Shown: one piece after another, positions 43,454 to 51,867 of the stretch
Position numbering within the stretch: the first letter of the stretch is position 1
Layout of the letters: each line of letters starts with the position of its first letter
Assembly: GCA_016708315.1 (NCBI GenBank)
Contig: JADJGC010000023.1
Location: forward strand, 434,001 to 498,000
DNA: 64,000 nucleotides
Direction: 5' to 3'
Origin: a bacterium
GTDB taxonomy: Bacteria; Zixibacteria; MSB-5A5; CAIYYT01
Translations under genes and position numbers: made by a program
The notes under the pieces: generated by a model
What the model was told of the DNA's origin: nothing
Seen by the model: only the letters and a program-made list of their open reading frames with translations
Database searches by the model: none

Positions 43454-44083
43454 ATGGAATTGACGAATCCCGCAATCAACGATTATTTGCACAATCTCAC
43501 GCCACCGCGACACGCAGTGCTCGCTGAGATGGAACAATATGCAAAGGAGAACAAGTTTCCGATAATCGGGCCACTGGTCGGCCGTTTTTTGCATCAACTA
43601 GCACTTCTGACCAACGCAACACGGATTTTCGAAATGGGCTCTGGCTACGGCTACTCTGCCGTCTGGTTTTCTTTTGCGCTGAAAGATGGCGGCACTGTCG
43701 ACTGTACAGAGATGGACAAATCCAATATCGAACGAGGCAAGAAGTATACCGCTGCTGCCGAGGTTGCCGATCATATCACGTGGCATCAGGGCGACGCTTT
43801 GGAATCGATGGAAAAAGCGACAGGTGTCTACGACATAATACTGAATGATGTCGACAAGGAACAATACCCACGTGCGCTTGAAATCGCCTGGCCGAAACTC
43901 AGGCGCGGCGGAATCATGGTCACCGACAATGTTCTCTGGAGCGGGAGAATTGTCGAGGAGAATCCACCGTCGGAATCAACTGCCGGAATCTTGGAATTCA
44001 ACAGGCAATCCTATGCCCTGCCAGATTCTATGTGCACAGTAATGCCGATTCGCGACGGGTTGATGCTTGCTGTGAAGATTTGA
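43454..44083 (+). CDS. Class I SAM-dependent O-methyltransferase (COG4122 type)
   Basis: 209 residues, typical for the caffeoyl-CoA/catechol O-methyltransferase-like family. The SAM loop is IFEMGSGYGYSAVWFSFAL. The acidic second strand is TVDCTEMDKSNIERGKKY. The catalytic metal/Asp region is YDIILNDVDKEQYPRALEIA with RRGGIMVTDNVLWSGRIV, which carries the DNxLWxG signature. AAAGGAC precedes ATG 43454. Bacterial members methylate varied catechols or tRNA wobble hydroxyuridine (TrmR-like); the sequence alone does not decide. The AlkD-like gene begins inside or right after its stop. Confidence 0.88.
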   Translation: MELTNPAINDYLHNLTPPRHAVLAEMEQYAKENKFPIIGPLVGRFLHQLALLTNATRIFEMGSGYGYSAVWFSFALKDGGTVDCTEMDKSNIERGKKYTAAAEVADHITWHQGDALESMEKATGVYDIILNDVDKEQYPRALEIAWPKLRRGGIMVTDNVLWSGRIVEENPPSESTAGILEFNRQSYALPDSMCTVMPIRDGLMLAVKI

Positions 44084-44784
44084 GTGTTGCAGTGATTGTC
44101 CAGGAAGTCGTTGCGCGACTACACGAGTTATCGGATGAGGGGCATCGCTCACGGTTGACGCGATTCGGAATTGTCTATCAGCGGGCGCTTGGCATACCGG
44201 TGCCGAAATTGCGAGCGCTTGCCAAAGAGGTTGGCAAGGATCAAAAGCTGGCGGTGGCATTGTGGAAGACTCGCATCCACGAGGCGCGGATATTGGCTTC
44301 GATGGTGGCAGTACCATCGGAAATTACTGAAGAGCTCCTCGATGACTGGGTGGCTCAGATTGATTCGTGGGATATTTGCGACGGTTTTTGCGGCGGTCTT
44401 GTAGACAAAACTCCCTTCGCTGTCGCGAAAGCATTTGAATGGAGCGGACGCGAAGAAGAATTTATCCGGCGAGCAGGGTTTGTGGTGATAGCGGCTTTGG
44501 CGGTTCACGACAAGAAGGCCACCGACCGCAGTTTCGAGCAGTTCTTCCCGCTGTTTCTTGAGTACGCGTCGGACGGGCGTAACTTCGTTCGTAAGGCGGT
44601 TAACTGGGCGCTTCGCGAAACAGGCAAACGCAATATCAGATTGAACAAGAAGGCGATCGCGCTTGCGGAACGAATTCGCAAGCAGGACACCAAGTCAGCG
44701 CGCTGGATCGCCGCCGATGCGTTGCGCGAACTGCAGAGCGAAAGCGTGCAACAGAGGCTGGCGCGGCGGTCGGGTACGAAGTGA
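44080..44784 (+). CDS. AlkD-like DNA alkylation repair protein (HEAT-repeat)
   Basis: About 234 residues. The start is uncertain: TTG 44080 overlaps the methyltransferase stop (TTGA), and GTG 44092 is an alternative; an in-frame ATG at 44032 would begin well inside the methyltransferase gene. It matches the AlkC/AlkD-like HEAT-repeat glycosylase family: YQRALGIPVPKLRALAKEVG, ALWKTRIHEARILASMVAVP, WVAQIDSWDICDGFCGGLV and RAGFVVIAALAVHDKKATD. Here Trp-Asp in the SWDICD block corresponds to the AlkD substrate-contact residues, and NFVRKAVNWALRETGKRN follows. AlkD removes bulky N3/N7-alkylpurines without base flipping. It is operonic with the methyltransferase and the DCC protein (GTGA overlap). 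Confidence 0.88.
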   Translation: MSVAVIVQEVVARLHELSDEGHRSRLTRFGIVYQRALGIPVPKLRALAKEVGKDQKLAVALWKTRIHEARILASMVAVPSEITEELLDDWVAQIDSWDICDGFCGGLVDKTPFAVAKAFEWSGREEEFIRRAGFVVIAALAVHDKKATDRSFEQFFPLFLEYASDGRNFVRKAVNWALRETGKRNIRLNKKAIALAERIRKQDTKSARWIAADALRELQSESVQQRLARRSGTK

Positions 44785-45197
44785 CCGACGATATAAGGAA
44801 CGCCGGGCCGATTGTGCTGTTTGACGGTCACTGCAAGTTCTGCAATTTCTGGGCGAGTTTTCTGCTTGGCGCCAACACGAAAGGCAAGTTGAAGTTCGCG
44901 ACACTTCAATCGAAAGCTGGAAGTCAGCTCCTCAAAGAATCGGGAATTGAGTCGAGCAGCTTCGATTCGGTGGTACTAGTTCATAAGAATCAAATCGATA
45001 CCAAGTCGACTGCAGTGCTGAGAGTACTGCGGCTGTTGGGCGGAATCTGGATAGTACCCTATGTGCTGATAGTTATCCCTCGTCCGATTCGCGATTTGGT
45101 GTATGATTTCGTTGCCAAGAATCGCTATAGATGGTTTGGCAGGCGCGAGGTGTGCCGGATTCCGACCGCCGAAGAACGGCGACGATTCCTTGATTGA
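44781..45197 (+). CDS. DCC family (DUF393) thiol-disulfide oxidoreductase-like protein
   Basis: 138 residues with a GTG start that overlaps the AlkD-like stop (GTGA). The DCC signature is at the N-terminus: IVLFDGHCKFCNFWASFLL. Later come LKFATLQSKAGSQLL and DSVVLVHKNQIDTKSTAVLRVLRLLGG, both characteristic of the family. The C-terminal hydrophobic helix (WIVPYVLIVIPRPIRDLVYDF) and the closing NRYRWFGRREVCRIPT are also typical. DCC proteins have a thioredoxin-like fold with a CxxC pair; their substrates are generally unknown. It is third in the O-methyltransferase/AlkD-like/DCC operon. Confidence 0.9.
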   Translation: MTDDIRNAGPIVLFDGHCKFCNFWASFLLGANTKGKLKFATLQSKAGSQLLKESGIESSSFDSVVLVHKNQIDTKSTAVLRVLRLLGGIWIVPYVLIVIPRPIRDLVYDFVAKNRYRWFGRREVCRIPTAEERRRFLD

Positions 45198-45201
45198 AGC
45201 A

Positions 45202-45230
45202 TTGACTGTACGCGTCCATTTTCGTTAAAT
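45202..45230 (+). promoter_or_regulatory. Sigma-70-type promoter for nfo
   Basis: TTGACT (45202-45207), a 17-base spacer and TTAAAT (45225-45230), giving a short leader before the GGAGGAG and ATG 45262. Confidence 0.55.
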
Positions 45231-45261
45231 TGAGCAGAGTATTCACGGAGGAGACTATAAA

Positions 45262-46140
45262 ATGGCCAAAAAGGACACACTTCTTATCGGCGCCCATATG
45301 TCGACCTCCGGCGGTCTGCATAACGCCATTCAGCACGGTATCAATACCGGCTGTAATACGATTCAGATTTTCACCAAGAACAATAATCGCTGGGAGCAGC
45401 GACCGACAACCGACGAAGAAGCGGAAAAGTTTCTCGATGCGCAGGAAGCCTCGGGAATCACTCCGGTCATTTCGCATACTGCATATCTCATCAACCTCGC
45501 GACGCCAAATCAAGATTTCCACGACAAGTCAATCAAGGCATTGATCGACGAAGTGCAGCGCGCCGAACAAGTGCGAATTCCCGACGTGGTTTTACATCCC
45601 GGTTCGCCGGTTGACGGCACACCGGAATATGGCATGAAGAAGATTATCGAGTCGCTCAATATCTGCATTGACAAGACACCAAACGCCAAAGCGCGTATTT
45701 CCCTGGAGCTGACTGCGGGCCAAGGATCGCACCTGGGGTACACTTTTGAGCAAATTGCCCAAATGATAGCCGGTGTCGAAAACAAAGCACGAATCTCAGT
45801 GTGCCTTGATACGTGTCATATTTTCGCGGCAGGATATGACATTCGGACCGAAAGTGAATACGAGAAAACGATGAAGGCATTCGCGAAGATCATCGGGATG
45901 AAGTATCTCAAGGTGCTCCACTTGAATGATTCGATGAAAGACCTCGGCTCCCGGGTCGACCGGCATACGCATCTGGGCGAAGGAAAAATCGGCGCGGACG
46001 CGTTCAAGTTTATTATGCAGGACTCGCGTCTCGCCAAGATTCCCAAGTTGCTCGAAACGCCGAAAGATGATGAATACGAAGACGATAAGCGGAATCTGGC
46101 GCTGCTGAGAAAGTTCGCAGGTTCTGCGTCCGTCAAATGA
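45262..46140 (+). CDS. nfo: Deoxyribonuclease IV (AP endonuclease)
   Basis: 292 residues, standard Nfo length. GGAGGAG is 8 bases before ATG 45262. The TIM-barrel with three-zinc centre is well conserved: LLIGAHMSTSGGLHNAI, HPGSPVDGTPEYGMKKIIES, ISLELTAGQGSHLGYTFEQI (Glu ligand), SVCLDTCHIFAAGYDIR (the CLDTCHxFAAGYD signature), VLHLNDSMKDLGSRVDRHTH and GEGKIGADAFKF. Nfo cleaves 5' to abasic sites and repairs oxidatively damaged 3' ends. It lies downstream of the AlkD-like operon with its own promoter, so two base-excision-type repair functions are adjacent. Confidence 0.96.
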   Translation: MAKKDTLLIGAHMSTSGGLHNAIQHGINTGCNTIQIFTKNNNRWEQRPTTDEEAEKFLDAQEASGITPVISHTAYLINLATPNQDFHDKSIKALIDEVQRAEQVRIPDVVLHPGSPVDGTPEYGMKKIIESLNICIDKTPNAKARISLELTAGQGSHLGYTFEQIAQMIAGVENKARISVCLDTCHIFAAGYDIRTESEYEKTMKAFAKIIGMKYLKVLHLNDSMKDLGSRVDRHTHLGEGKIGADAFKFIMQDSRLAKIPKLLETPKDDEYEDDKRNLALLRKFAGSASVK

Positions 46141-46253
46141 GTGTCACAGTATGACGATTACTCGAACTATGCCGTCAATTCTGGAACATCGCCCAAGCAT
46201 TCTCTGTTTTAACCAATGGAAGTTGCCGTTTTCCACGCAACTCCGGAGGTTTT

Positions 46254-46802
46254 ATGCGGAGGCAAGTTTCATTACCGATTTTGGCGTTGATCGCAGTAAT
46301 TGCCATCGGCATATTGCTGGCAGTGGGAGCATCGAGACGGGATCAGCAAGTCGAGGACCTGTCCCGAATTCTGCTTAACTCCGAACATGAGAGCGAGATC
46401 GCGATGACTGATAAGATCAACCGAACCGACGATGAGTGGCGCAAGTTACTCAGTAAAGAGCAGTATCGCGTCATGCGCGAAAACGGCACCGAACGCGCAT
46501 TCACAGGCGAGTATCATAATCATAAAGGCGTTGGGACTTATGTTTGTGCAGCTTGCGGAAACGAGCTATTCGGTTCCGACGCCAAGTTTGATTCCGGTAC
46601 TGGATGGCCGAGCTACTTCAAGCCTCTTTCCGAGACGAGCGTCGAGACGGAAGCTGATCTTTCGGGCGGACAGATTCGCGTTGCGCTGATCTGCGCTCGA
46701 TGTGAAAGCCATCTTGGGCATCTTTTTGAGGATGGACCGCGTCCGACTGGATTGCGATACTGCATTAATTCCACAGCATTGAAGTTCTTGGCTCGAAAGT
46801 AG
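46254..46802 (+). CDS. msrB: Peptide-methionine (R)-S-oxide reductase with N-terminal anchor
   Basis: 182 residues. CGGAGG stands before ATG 46254. Residues 6-27 form a hydrophobic anchor or uncleaved signal (LPILALIAVIAIGILLAVGA). The MsrB domain starts near 50: DDEWRKLLSKEQYRVMRENG and ERAFTGEYHNHKGVGTYVCA. Two zinc-binding pairs are present (CAACG and CARCE), as is the active-site loop GLRYCINSTALKF with catalytic Cys. It reduces R-methionine sulfoxide in proteins. The anchor implies periplasmic repair of oxidised exported proteins. An internal ATG (MTDKINRTDDEW) could yield a cytosolic form; I see no separate ribosome site strong enough to assert that. Confidence 0.95.
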   Translation: MRRQVSLPILALIAVIAIGILLAVGASRRDQQVEDLSRILLNSEHESEIAMTDKINRTDDEWRKLLSKEQYRVMRENGTERAFTGEYHNHKGVGTYVCAACGNELFGSDAKFDSGTGWPSYFKPLSETSVETEADLSGGQIRVALICARCESHLGHLFEDGPRPTGLRYCINSTALKFLARK

Positions 46803-47131
46803 CTGCAGAGACGGGTTGCCGGAATAAGTTCTTATAGTCAATTGGGTTGACAGCATTTTTGCCGATCATGGTAGATCGAACCGCGTTGCGGTTTGGCAGC
46901 CTATTGCAACTAACAGCACAATTCGTGTCCACTTAATGGTTTGTATGGCGATACCTGATAAGTACTTGTGCATCGGATTCTTCGAATCTCCTCTAAACGA
47001 GCTAACAGCAGCAATACCCGATTGGAGAAACGTCTTGACAAATATGTACTTAGGCGATATTTTTAGATAGGCATACTTGCCAATTGGTACCGAGCCCAAA
47101 CGCAACCAATCTGATTTGGAGATACAGCTTC
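46803..47131 (+). promoter_or_regulatory. Intergenic region with strong promoter for the M43 protease gene
   Basis: 329 bases. The useful element is TTGACA (47035-47040), a 17-base spacer and TATTTT (47058-47063), with a leader of about 60 bases to ATG 47132. The left part (46803-47030) holds nothing I can identify. Confidence 0.65.
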
Positions 47132-49168
47132 ATGAACCGTACCGGACGCTTCTCGCCGTTCGCTCTTGCCATTGCAATTTTGTTCGTTGCCGCCTCGACA
47201 ATTTCATACGCCGCCGATGATCAGCCAGTTCTGCCATCCAATCTTTGGCAGGAAATTGGCCGACTCGACGGTAACCACGTAAAATCGTTCATCAATCAAC
47301 ATGGCGGTGACTGGTGTCAGACCGAAATTCGGTGGCAACAAAAAAGCACCGCGAATCGAGCGCCGCTCGCCTGCCCACCATTGGGACCTTGCGACAATGT
47401 TGTGAATCGCGATGCAAACATTCCAGACGTCAATGATCCGTTTACATCTCTGAAAATTTTCTTCAATGTATTTGCAAACGACGACGGGTCGAGCCCTGCG
47501 GCAAATCAAGCGAGAGTTGACGCTCAGATGGCGACCTTGAATGCTCAATTTGCGCCCTCCAAGATTCGTTGGACGGCCCAGTGGCGGATTGTCAATTCGA
47601 CTGCCTATCGGACGTTTACGGACGCCGAGGAGTTTGGAATGAAAAACGCGTTCGCGGTCGATCCGGACTCGCAACTGAATGTGTATGTGACGAATATCAA
47701 CTCCAGCTACATTGGAGTCGGTACTTTCCCTTGGGACAATGACGCTCTAACCAACATGGGCGGGATCATTCTCGATGACAATTACTTTGGCGGCGGCGAA
47801 GGCACTCTTGCGCATGAAGTTGGCCACTGCATTGGACTTTGGCACACCCACCATGGCGTATCCGAGGTTTCACAGTGCGGAGCCTGCTATGAGCGTGCCG
47901 ATGGGGTTGAAGGCGACGTAACCGGCGATTACTGTTCCGATACAGATCCGACGCCGACGAATTTCAATTGTGCGCCTCCCGGTGGAACCGATGTTTGCTC
48001 CGGTCAAAGCTGGGGACCTACTGATACTCAGAACTATATGGGTTATGCGCCCGATGCTTGCTACACCGAATTCTCGCAGCAACAATGGGGAAGATTCCAT
48101 TGTTGGGTCAATGCCGAGTTAGGTTCATGGCGAAATTGCGGCGGTAACAAGAACCCGGCGCTGGCGCGCGAGATTCTTGCAGATGGCGACGGCGACGGTG
48201 TTGACGACGGCGTGGACAACTGCCCTGCCAATTTCAATCCCTGCCAGGAGAACGTCGATAACGATGCGTTTGGCGATGCTTGCGATACTGACATCGACAG
48301 CGATGGCATTTTGAACGCCTCCGACAATTGCCCCTTCGTGAGCAATAATAATCAGGCAAACTCTGACGGCGATCAGTTTGGCAACGTCTGCGACAATTGT
48401 CCGAATGTTGCCAACAACGATCAGGGCGATCTTGATGCCGACGGTTCGGGTGACGGCTGCGACATTTGCACTGACAGCGATGGAGACGGCACGGCGGATC
48501 CGGGATTTCCGGCAAGCACTTGCCCGACTGATAATTGTCCCGACGTGATTAACCCGGGACAGGTCGATGCCGATGTTGATGGAGTGGGCGACAACTGCGA
48601 CAATTGTGTAAATATCGCCAATCCCGAGCAATACGACGAAAACGTCGATGGTATCGGCGACGCTTGCGACGGTCAGTTGCATATACAGAGCTATGTACTT
48701 CCCGAAGGATACCTTGGTGTTCCGTACTCCCATCAGTTTACGGCAATCGGAGGCCTCCAGCCTTATGAATGGATATTCTTTGGCGGCGATTTGCCATTTG
48801 GATGTGTTTTCAACGGCGGCGGTGTCGGCACGATAACCGGTACGCCATCTTTCACAGCCGAATATTTCTTCACGATAGTTTGCAAAGATGCGGATGCGCC
48901 GCAGAAGACGGACACGATATCATTAAGTGTCCGCATAGTTGATGCACCTCCGCCACCATTTGTTTGCGGCGACGCTGACGGAAGCAATAATGTATCGATA
49001 TCAGACGCAGTATATTTGATCAGTTACATCTTTGGAGGAGGTCCGGCACCGGATCCGCTTGAAGCGGGCGATGTCGACTGCAGTTCAAATGTGACAATCT
49101 CCGATGCTGTCTTGCTGATTGGTTACATTTTTGGCGGCGGACCAGCGCCGTGTGCAGCCTGCAAGTAG
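47132..49168 (+). CDS. Exported M43 (pappalysin-like) metalloprotease with TSP3 repeats and dockerin tail
   Basis: 678 residues from ATG 47132 (GGAG about 10 bases upstream); an upstream start would precede the signal peptide (FALAIAILFVAASTISYA). The catalytic zinc site is HEVGHCIGLWH, His228-Glu229-His232-His238. The family Met-turn lies in NYMGYAPDACYTEFSQQQ. A Cys-rich pro-like region (CPPLGPCDNVVNRD) precedes the protease. From about 350 to 515 run calcium-binding thrombospondin type-3 repeats (DGDGVDDGVDNCP, DTDIDSDGILNASDNCP and further). Then an Ig-like domain (SYVLPEGYLGVPYSHQFTA) and paired dockerin-like repeats end in GGGPAPCAACK. Pappalysin-type M43 proteases act on secreted proteins. 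A paralogue follows immediately on the same strand. Confidence 0.93.
   Translation: MNRTGRFSPFALAIAILFVAASTISYAADDQPVLPSNLWQEIGRLDGNHVKSFINQHGGDWCQTEIRWQQKSTANRAPLACPPLGPCDNVVNRDANIPDVNDPFTSLKIFFNVFANDDGSSPAANQARVDAQMATLNAQFAPSKIRWTAQWRIVNSTAYRTFTDAEEFGMKNAFAVDPDSQLNVYVTNINSSYIGVGTFPWDNDALTNMGGIILDDNYFGGGEGTLAHEVGHCIGLWHTHHGVSEVSQCGACYERADGVEGDVTGDYCSDTDPTPTNFNCAPPGGTDVCSGQSWGPTDTQNYMGYAPDACYTEFSQQQWGRFHCWVNAELGSWRNCGGNKNPALAREILADGDGDGVDDGVDNCPANFNPCQENVDNDAFGDACDTDIDSDGILNASDNCPFVSNNNQANSDGDQFGNVCDNCPNVANNDQGDLDADGSGDGCDICTDSDGDGTADPGFPASTCPTDNCPDVINPGQVDADVDGVGDNCDNCVNIANPEQYDENVDGIGDACDGQLHIQSYVLPEGYLGVPYSHQFTAIGGLQPYEWIFFGGDLPFGCVFNGGGVGTITGTPSFTAEYFFTIVCKDADAPQKTDTISLSVRIVDAPPPPFVCGDADGSNNVSISDAVYLISYIFGGGPAPDPLEAGDVDCSSNVTISDAVLLIGYIFGGGPAPCAACK
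48180..48675 (+). repeat. Thrombospondin type-3-like coding repeats
   Basis: About seven units of 20-25 codons with the pattern DxDxDGxxDxxDNCPxxxNPxQ and GDxCDNC. Each unit provides Asp-rich calcium ligands and one or two disulfide Cys. The repeats lie within the M43 gene at 47132 and are not selfish DNA. Confidence 0.8.
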
Positions 49169-49266
49169 TTTAAGGCTGACGACCTTGTGGATTTGATGAT
49201 AGAAACGTCAATCATATAACCTGCCCAGAAACGAGCACTGGGCATTCCGGGAAAGTGAGCAATAAC

Positions 49267-51156
49267 ATGAGTCTGAATGGCAACGTCCTTAGACGATCAT
49301 TTTTCGCTTGCGTATTGTCCGCCACGGCGTGGCTGACGATTTTTGCAGCGCCGATTCAAGCTGCAAAAACGCCTGATGAAATCATCGAAGAAATTCGCGC
49401 CAATCCTGATCGCATTGGCGAGATTATTCGCGAAAATCAGATGCCGTGGTGCGGTACAACGGCGCTGGAATCCGAGGCTTCGCCGGACGAGATCAATCGC
49501 GCACCACTGGATTGCCCTGTTCGCGGAGCTTGCGATATTCCTGCTACGAGAAACAACCACCTACCGACTGAATTTCAGACGGTTTATTATGCGCGTGTAG
49601 TGTTTCACATCTTCTGTGAAGACGATGGCTCGAATGCTTCCACAACAGTAGCGGAATGCAACCAGGTTTTCAACCGTTTGAATGCCGATCTTGAGCATGC
49701 GGGTATTCAGTTCATTCTGGACGGAATCGAAACGCACAATGATTCAGATTACCGAATCCTAAGCAGTGCCGAAGATTTCTCGATGAAGGCTACGTACGCA
49801 AATTCTTACCAGACGAAGATCAACATTTACGTGACTGATATCGAACAGACCACCCCGGGTCAGATCACTCTCGGTTACGCGTATCTTCCACAGGATCAGG
49901 CCGGACAGGTTCGTTTCGGAATCGTCATCCACACGCTCGGATTCATTCCGAACTCAAGCACGACGACACACGAAATGGGTCACACGCTGAGCCTGTATCA
50001 CACATTCCGCGGCGTCAGCGAAACTACAGCTTGCGGCACCTGCTATGAATTCGCGGGCAGCCCGAGCGATGTGCGCGGCGATCTGTGTTCGGATACCCCG
50101 CCGACTCCGCTGAATTTCAATTGCTCCCCTCCCGGCGGCAATGACACTTGCAGTCCGTTCCAGCCCTGGGGACCGACCCAGCCGACAAACGTGATGGGTT
50201 ACTCCGATTGTTCGGAGTTCTTCACGGACCAGCAGGAAGCGCGTATGCGTTGTTGGACAAATGCGGTATTGCAGAACTACTTGAATCTTGACGTCGATGC
50301 CGATGGTATCGCAAATGCGAGCGACAATTGTCCGTTGGTGTCGAATTTTGGCCAGACCGATGCCGATGCCGATACGGTCGGCGATGCCTGCGACAACTGT
50401 CTGAGTACGCCGAATCGCAACCAGCTAGATGCCGACAATGACAATATTGGCGATGCTTGCGATAATTGCACTGACACCGATGGTGATGGTCTGGGCAACC
50501 CGGGATATGCACTGAATACTTGCGCTGTGGACAATTGTCCGACTGTTGCGAATGTCAGCCAGCTTGACACCGACAGCGACACATTTGGCGATGCGTGCGA
50601 TAACTGTCCTCTTGTTTCTAATCCAACCCAAGCAGACCAAAACGGCGACAATGTCGGCGATCACTGCGACGGCAATGTTTACTGTTACCAAAACGACCCG
50701 CCGGATGGATTCCTAAACGTGCCCTATTTCTATCAAATGCAGGCCGTTGGCGGCGTTCCGCCATACAATTGGGTATTCCTCGGCGGCGACCTGCCGTTTG
50801 GCTGTAACTTCAATGGCGGAGCAGTTGGAACGATTACCGGACCACCGAGCTTCAATGCCGAGTATTTCTTTACAGTCGCGGTTTTTGACGCACAGGATCC
50901 AATCAAGTCGGATACAGTCAGCCTTAGCATAACGGTTACGAGCCCGCCGTACATTTGCGGCGACGCAAACCAAAGCGGTGGCGTATCGATTTCCGACGCA
51001 GTTTATTTGATCGCCTATATTTTCTCGGGCGGACCCGCGCCGACTCCATTGATCTCTGGCGACGCTGATTGCAGCGGCGGTGTCAACATTTCAGATGCCG
51101 TTTATTTAATCGCTCATATCTTCGGCGGCGGACCTGCTCCGTGCGCAGGCTGCTAA
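49267..51156 (+). CDS. Exported M43 (pappalysin-like) metalloprotease with TSP3 repeats and dockerin tail, paralogue
   Basis: 629 residues from ATG 49267 (GTGAG 7 bases upstream; an alternative GTG lies at 49255). Signal peptide FFACVLSATAWLTIFAAPIQA. A Cys-rich pro-like segment (PWCGTTALESEASPDEINRA and APLDCPVRGACD-like) matches the neighbour. The zinc site is HEMGHTLSLYH, His235-Glu236-His239-His245. The Met-turn is in TNVMGYSDCSEFFTDQQ. Then come thrombospondin type-3-like repeats (about 340-470), an Ig-like domain (YCYQNDPPDGFLNVPYFY), and paired dockerin-like repeats ending in GGGPAPCAGC. Overall layout is identical to the gene at 47132, so this is a tandem duplication, but the sequences have diverged. 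The strong terminator at 51182 closes the pair. Confidence 0.93.
   Translation: MSLNGNVLRRSFFACVLSATAWLTIFAAPIQAAKTPDEIIEEIRANPDRIGEIIRENQMPWCGTTALESEASPDEINRAPLDCPVRGACDIPATRNNHLPTEFQTVYYARVVFHIFCEDDGSNASTTVAECNQVFNRLNADLEHAGIQFILDGIETHNDSDYRILSSAEDFSMKATYANSYQTKINIYVTDIEQTTPGQITLGYAYLPQDQAGQVRFGIVIHTLGFIPNSSTTTHEMGHTLSLYHTFRGVSETTACGTCYEFAGSPSDVRGDLCSDTPPTPLNFNCSPPGGNDTCSPFQPWGPTQPTNVMGYSDCSEFFTDQQEARMRCWTNAVLQNYLNLDVDADGIANASDNCPLVSNFGQTDADADTVGDACDNCLSTPNRNQLDADNDNIGDACDNCTDTDGDGLGNPGYALNTCAVDNCPTVANVSQLDTDSDTFGDACDNCPLVSNPTQADQNGDNVGDHCDGNVYCYQNDPPDGFLNVPYFYQMQAVGGVPPYNWVFLGGDLPFGCNFNGGAVGTITGPPSFNAEYFFTVAVFDAQDPIKSDTVSLSITVTSPPYICGDANQSGGVSISDAVYLIAYIFSGGPAPTPLISGDADCSGGVNISDAVYLIAHIFGGGPAPCAGC
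50285..50676 (+). repeat. Thrombospondin type-3-like coding repeats
   Basis: Five to six units of DxDxDxxxDACDNC type within the second M43 gene, for example DVDADGIANASDNCP and DADTVGDACDNCLSTPN. They encode calcium-binding linkers between the protease and the dockerin tail. Confidence 0.8.
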
Positions 51157-51181
51157 CGAATTAGCATAGTTAGTTAGGACG

Positions 51182-51217
51182 ACCGGGTGAAGGCAGCTTC
51201 ACCCGGTTTTCTTTTTA
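51182..51217 (+). terminator. Terminator of the M43 gene pair
   Basis: ACCGGGTGAAG, short loop GCAG, CTTCACCCGGT, then TTTCTTTTT. An 11-bp perfect stem, 25 bases after the stop codon. Confidence 0.9.
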
Positions 51218-51259
51218 GGTTCAAATAGAGTCGTCGGGGAATCTTGAAACGCAAAGAAG

Positions 51260-51736
51260 TCAGACTGACTTGGAGAATTCAAACACAGTGGCGTCCGCAA
51301 CTTTCAAGTAGTCGCTGGTACGCATTACTATTGAATCGGTCAATGATCCGGCGTTGAAAGCGATCTTTTCGTTGCGTAGAATCGACTTATCGACGAACAA
51401 CTCGAAAGGCAGAATCGGATGCCCAAATGGCGGCACCGAACCGGGGACGAGTCCGGTGAAGTCCAAGAGCTCTTCTGCGTTTGCGAAGCGTGTACTCTTA
51501 GATTGGAACTGGCTCTTAACTGCATCGGAGTCGATTTTTAGGGCGGCGCTCAAAACGAACAATCGAAAGACCTCCCCCACTTTCATCACGATCGCCTTAC
51601 CGCCAATTTTGACCTCTTCACCGCGCGCGCGAGCCGACTCTTCCGATGTGAAGGTTGGTTCATGATGAACGGTACGGTAGGCAATTTGGTTCTCGTCGAG
51701 AAAGTTCTTTATCGAGTCAAAGACTGATTTGGTCAA
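51260..51736 (-). CDS. YbaK/ProX-type aminoacyl-tRNA deacylase-like protein
   Basis: 158 residues from TTG 51736, chosen because AAGGA lies 8 bases upstream; the more upstream frame has no ATG and no site. The YbaK/aminoacyl-tRNA editing fold is visible: FLDENQIAYRTVHHEPTFTS, ARARGEEVKIGGKAIVMKVG (conserved Gly and Lys), LSAALKIDSDAVKSQF, GLVPGSVPPFGHPI (the conserved Gly-Pro loop), LFVDKSIL and EKIAFNAGSLTDSIVM. Relatives hydrolyse mischarged aminoacyl-tRNAs, such as Ala- or Cys-tRNA(Pro). The exact substrate is not clear. It is convergent with the M43 genes and divergent from the squalene-synthase-like gene. Confidence 0.85.
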   Translation of the reverse strand: MTKSVFDSIKNFLDENQIAYRTVHHEPTFTSEESARARGEEVKIGGKAIVMKVGEVFRLFVLSAALKIDSDAVKSQFQSKSTRFANAEELLDFTGLVPGSVPPFGHPILPFELFVDKSILRNEKIAFNAGSLTDSIVMRTSDYLKVADATVFEFSKSV

Positions 51737-51867
51737 AGTACTATTCCTTCCCAAAAGTACAGAATCGCTCAAAACTGGCTCAGTTGTCAAGTCTATCCTG
51801 CGACACTGTTGAAATCAATTGCGAAATTCCTGTTCTTGTTCTCATTGGCACGCGTTATGTTCCCTCC

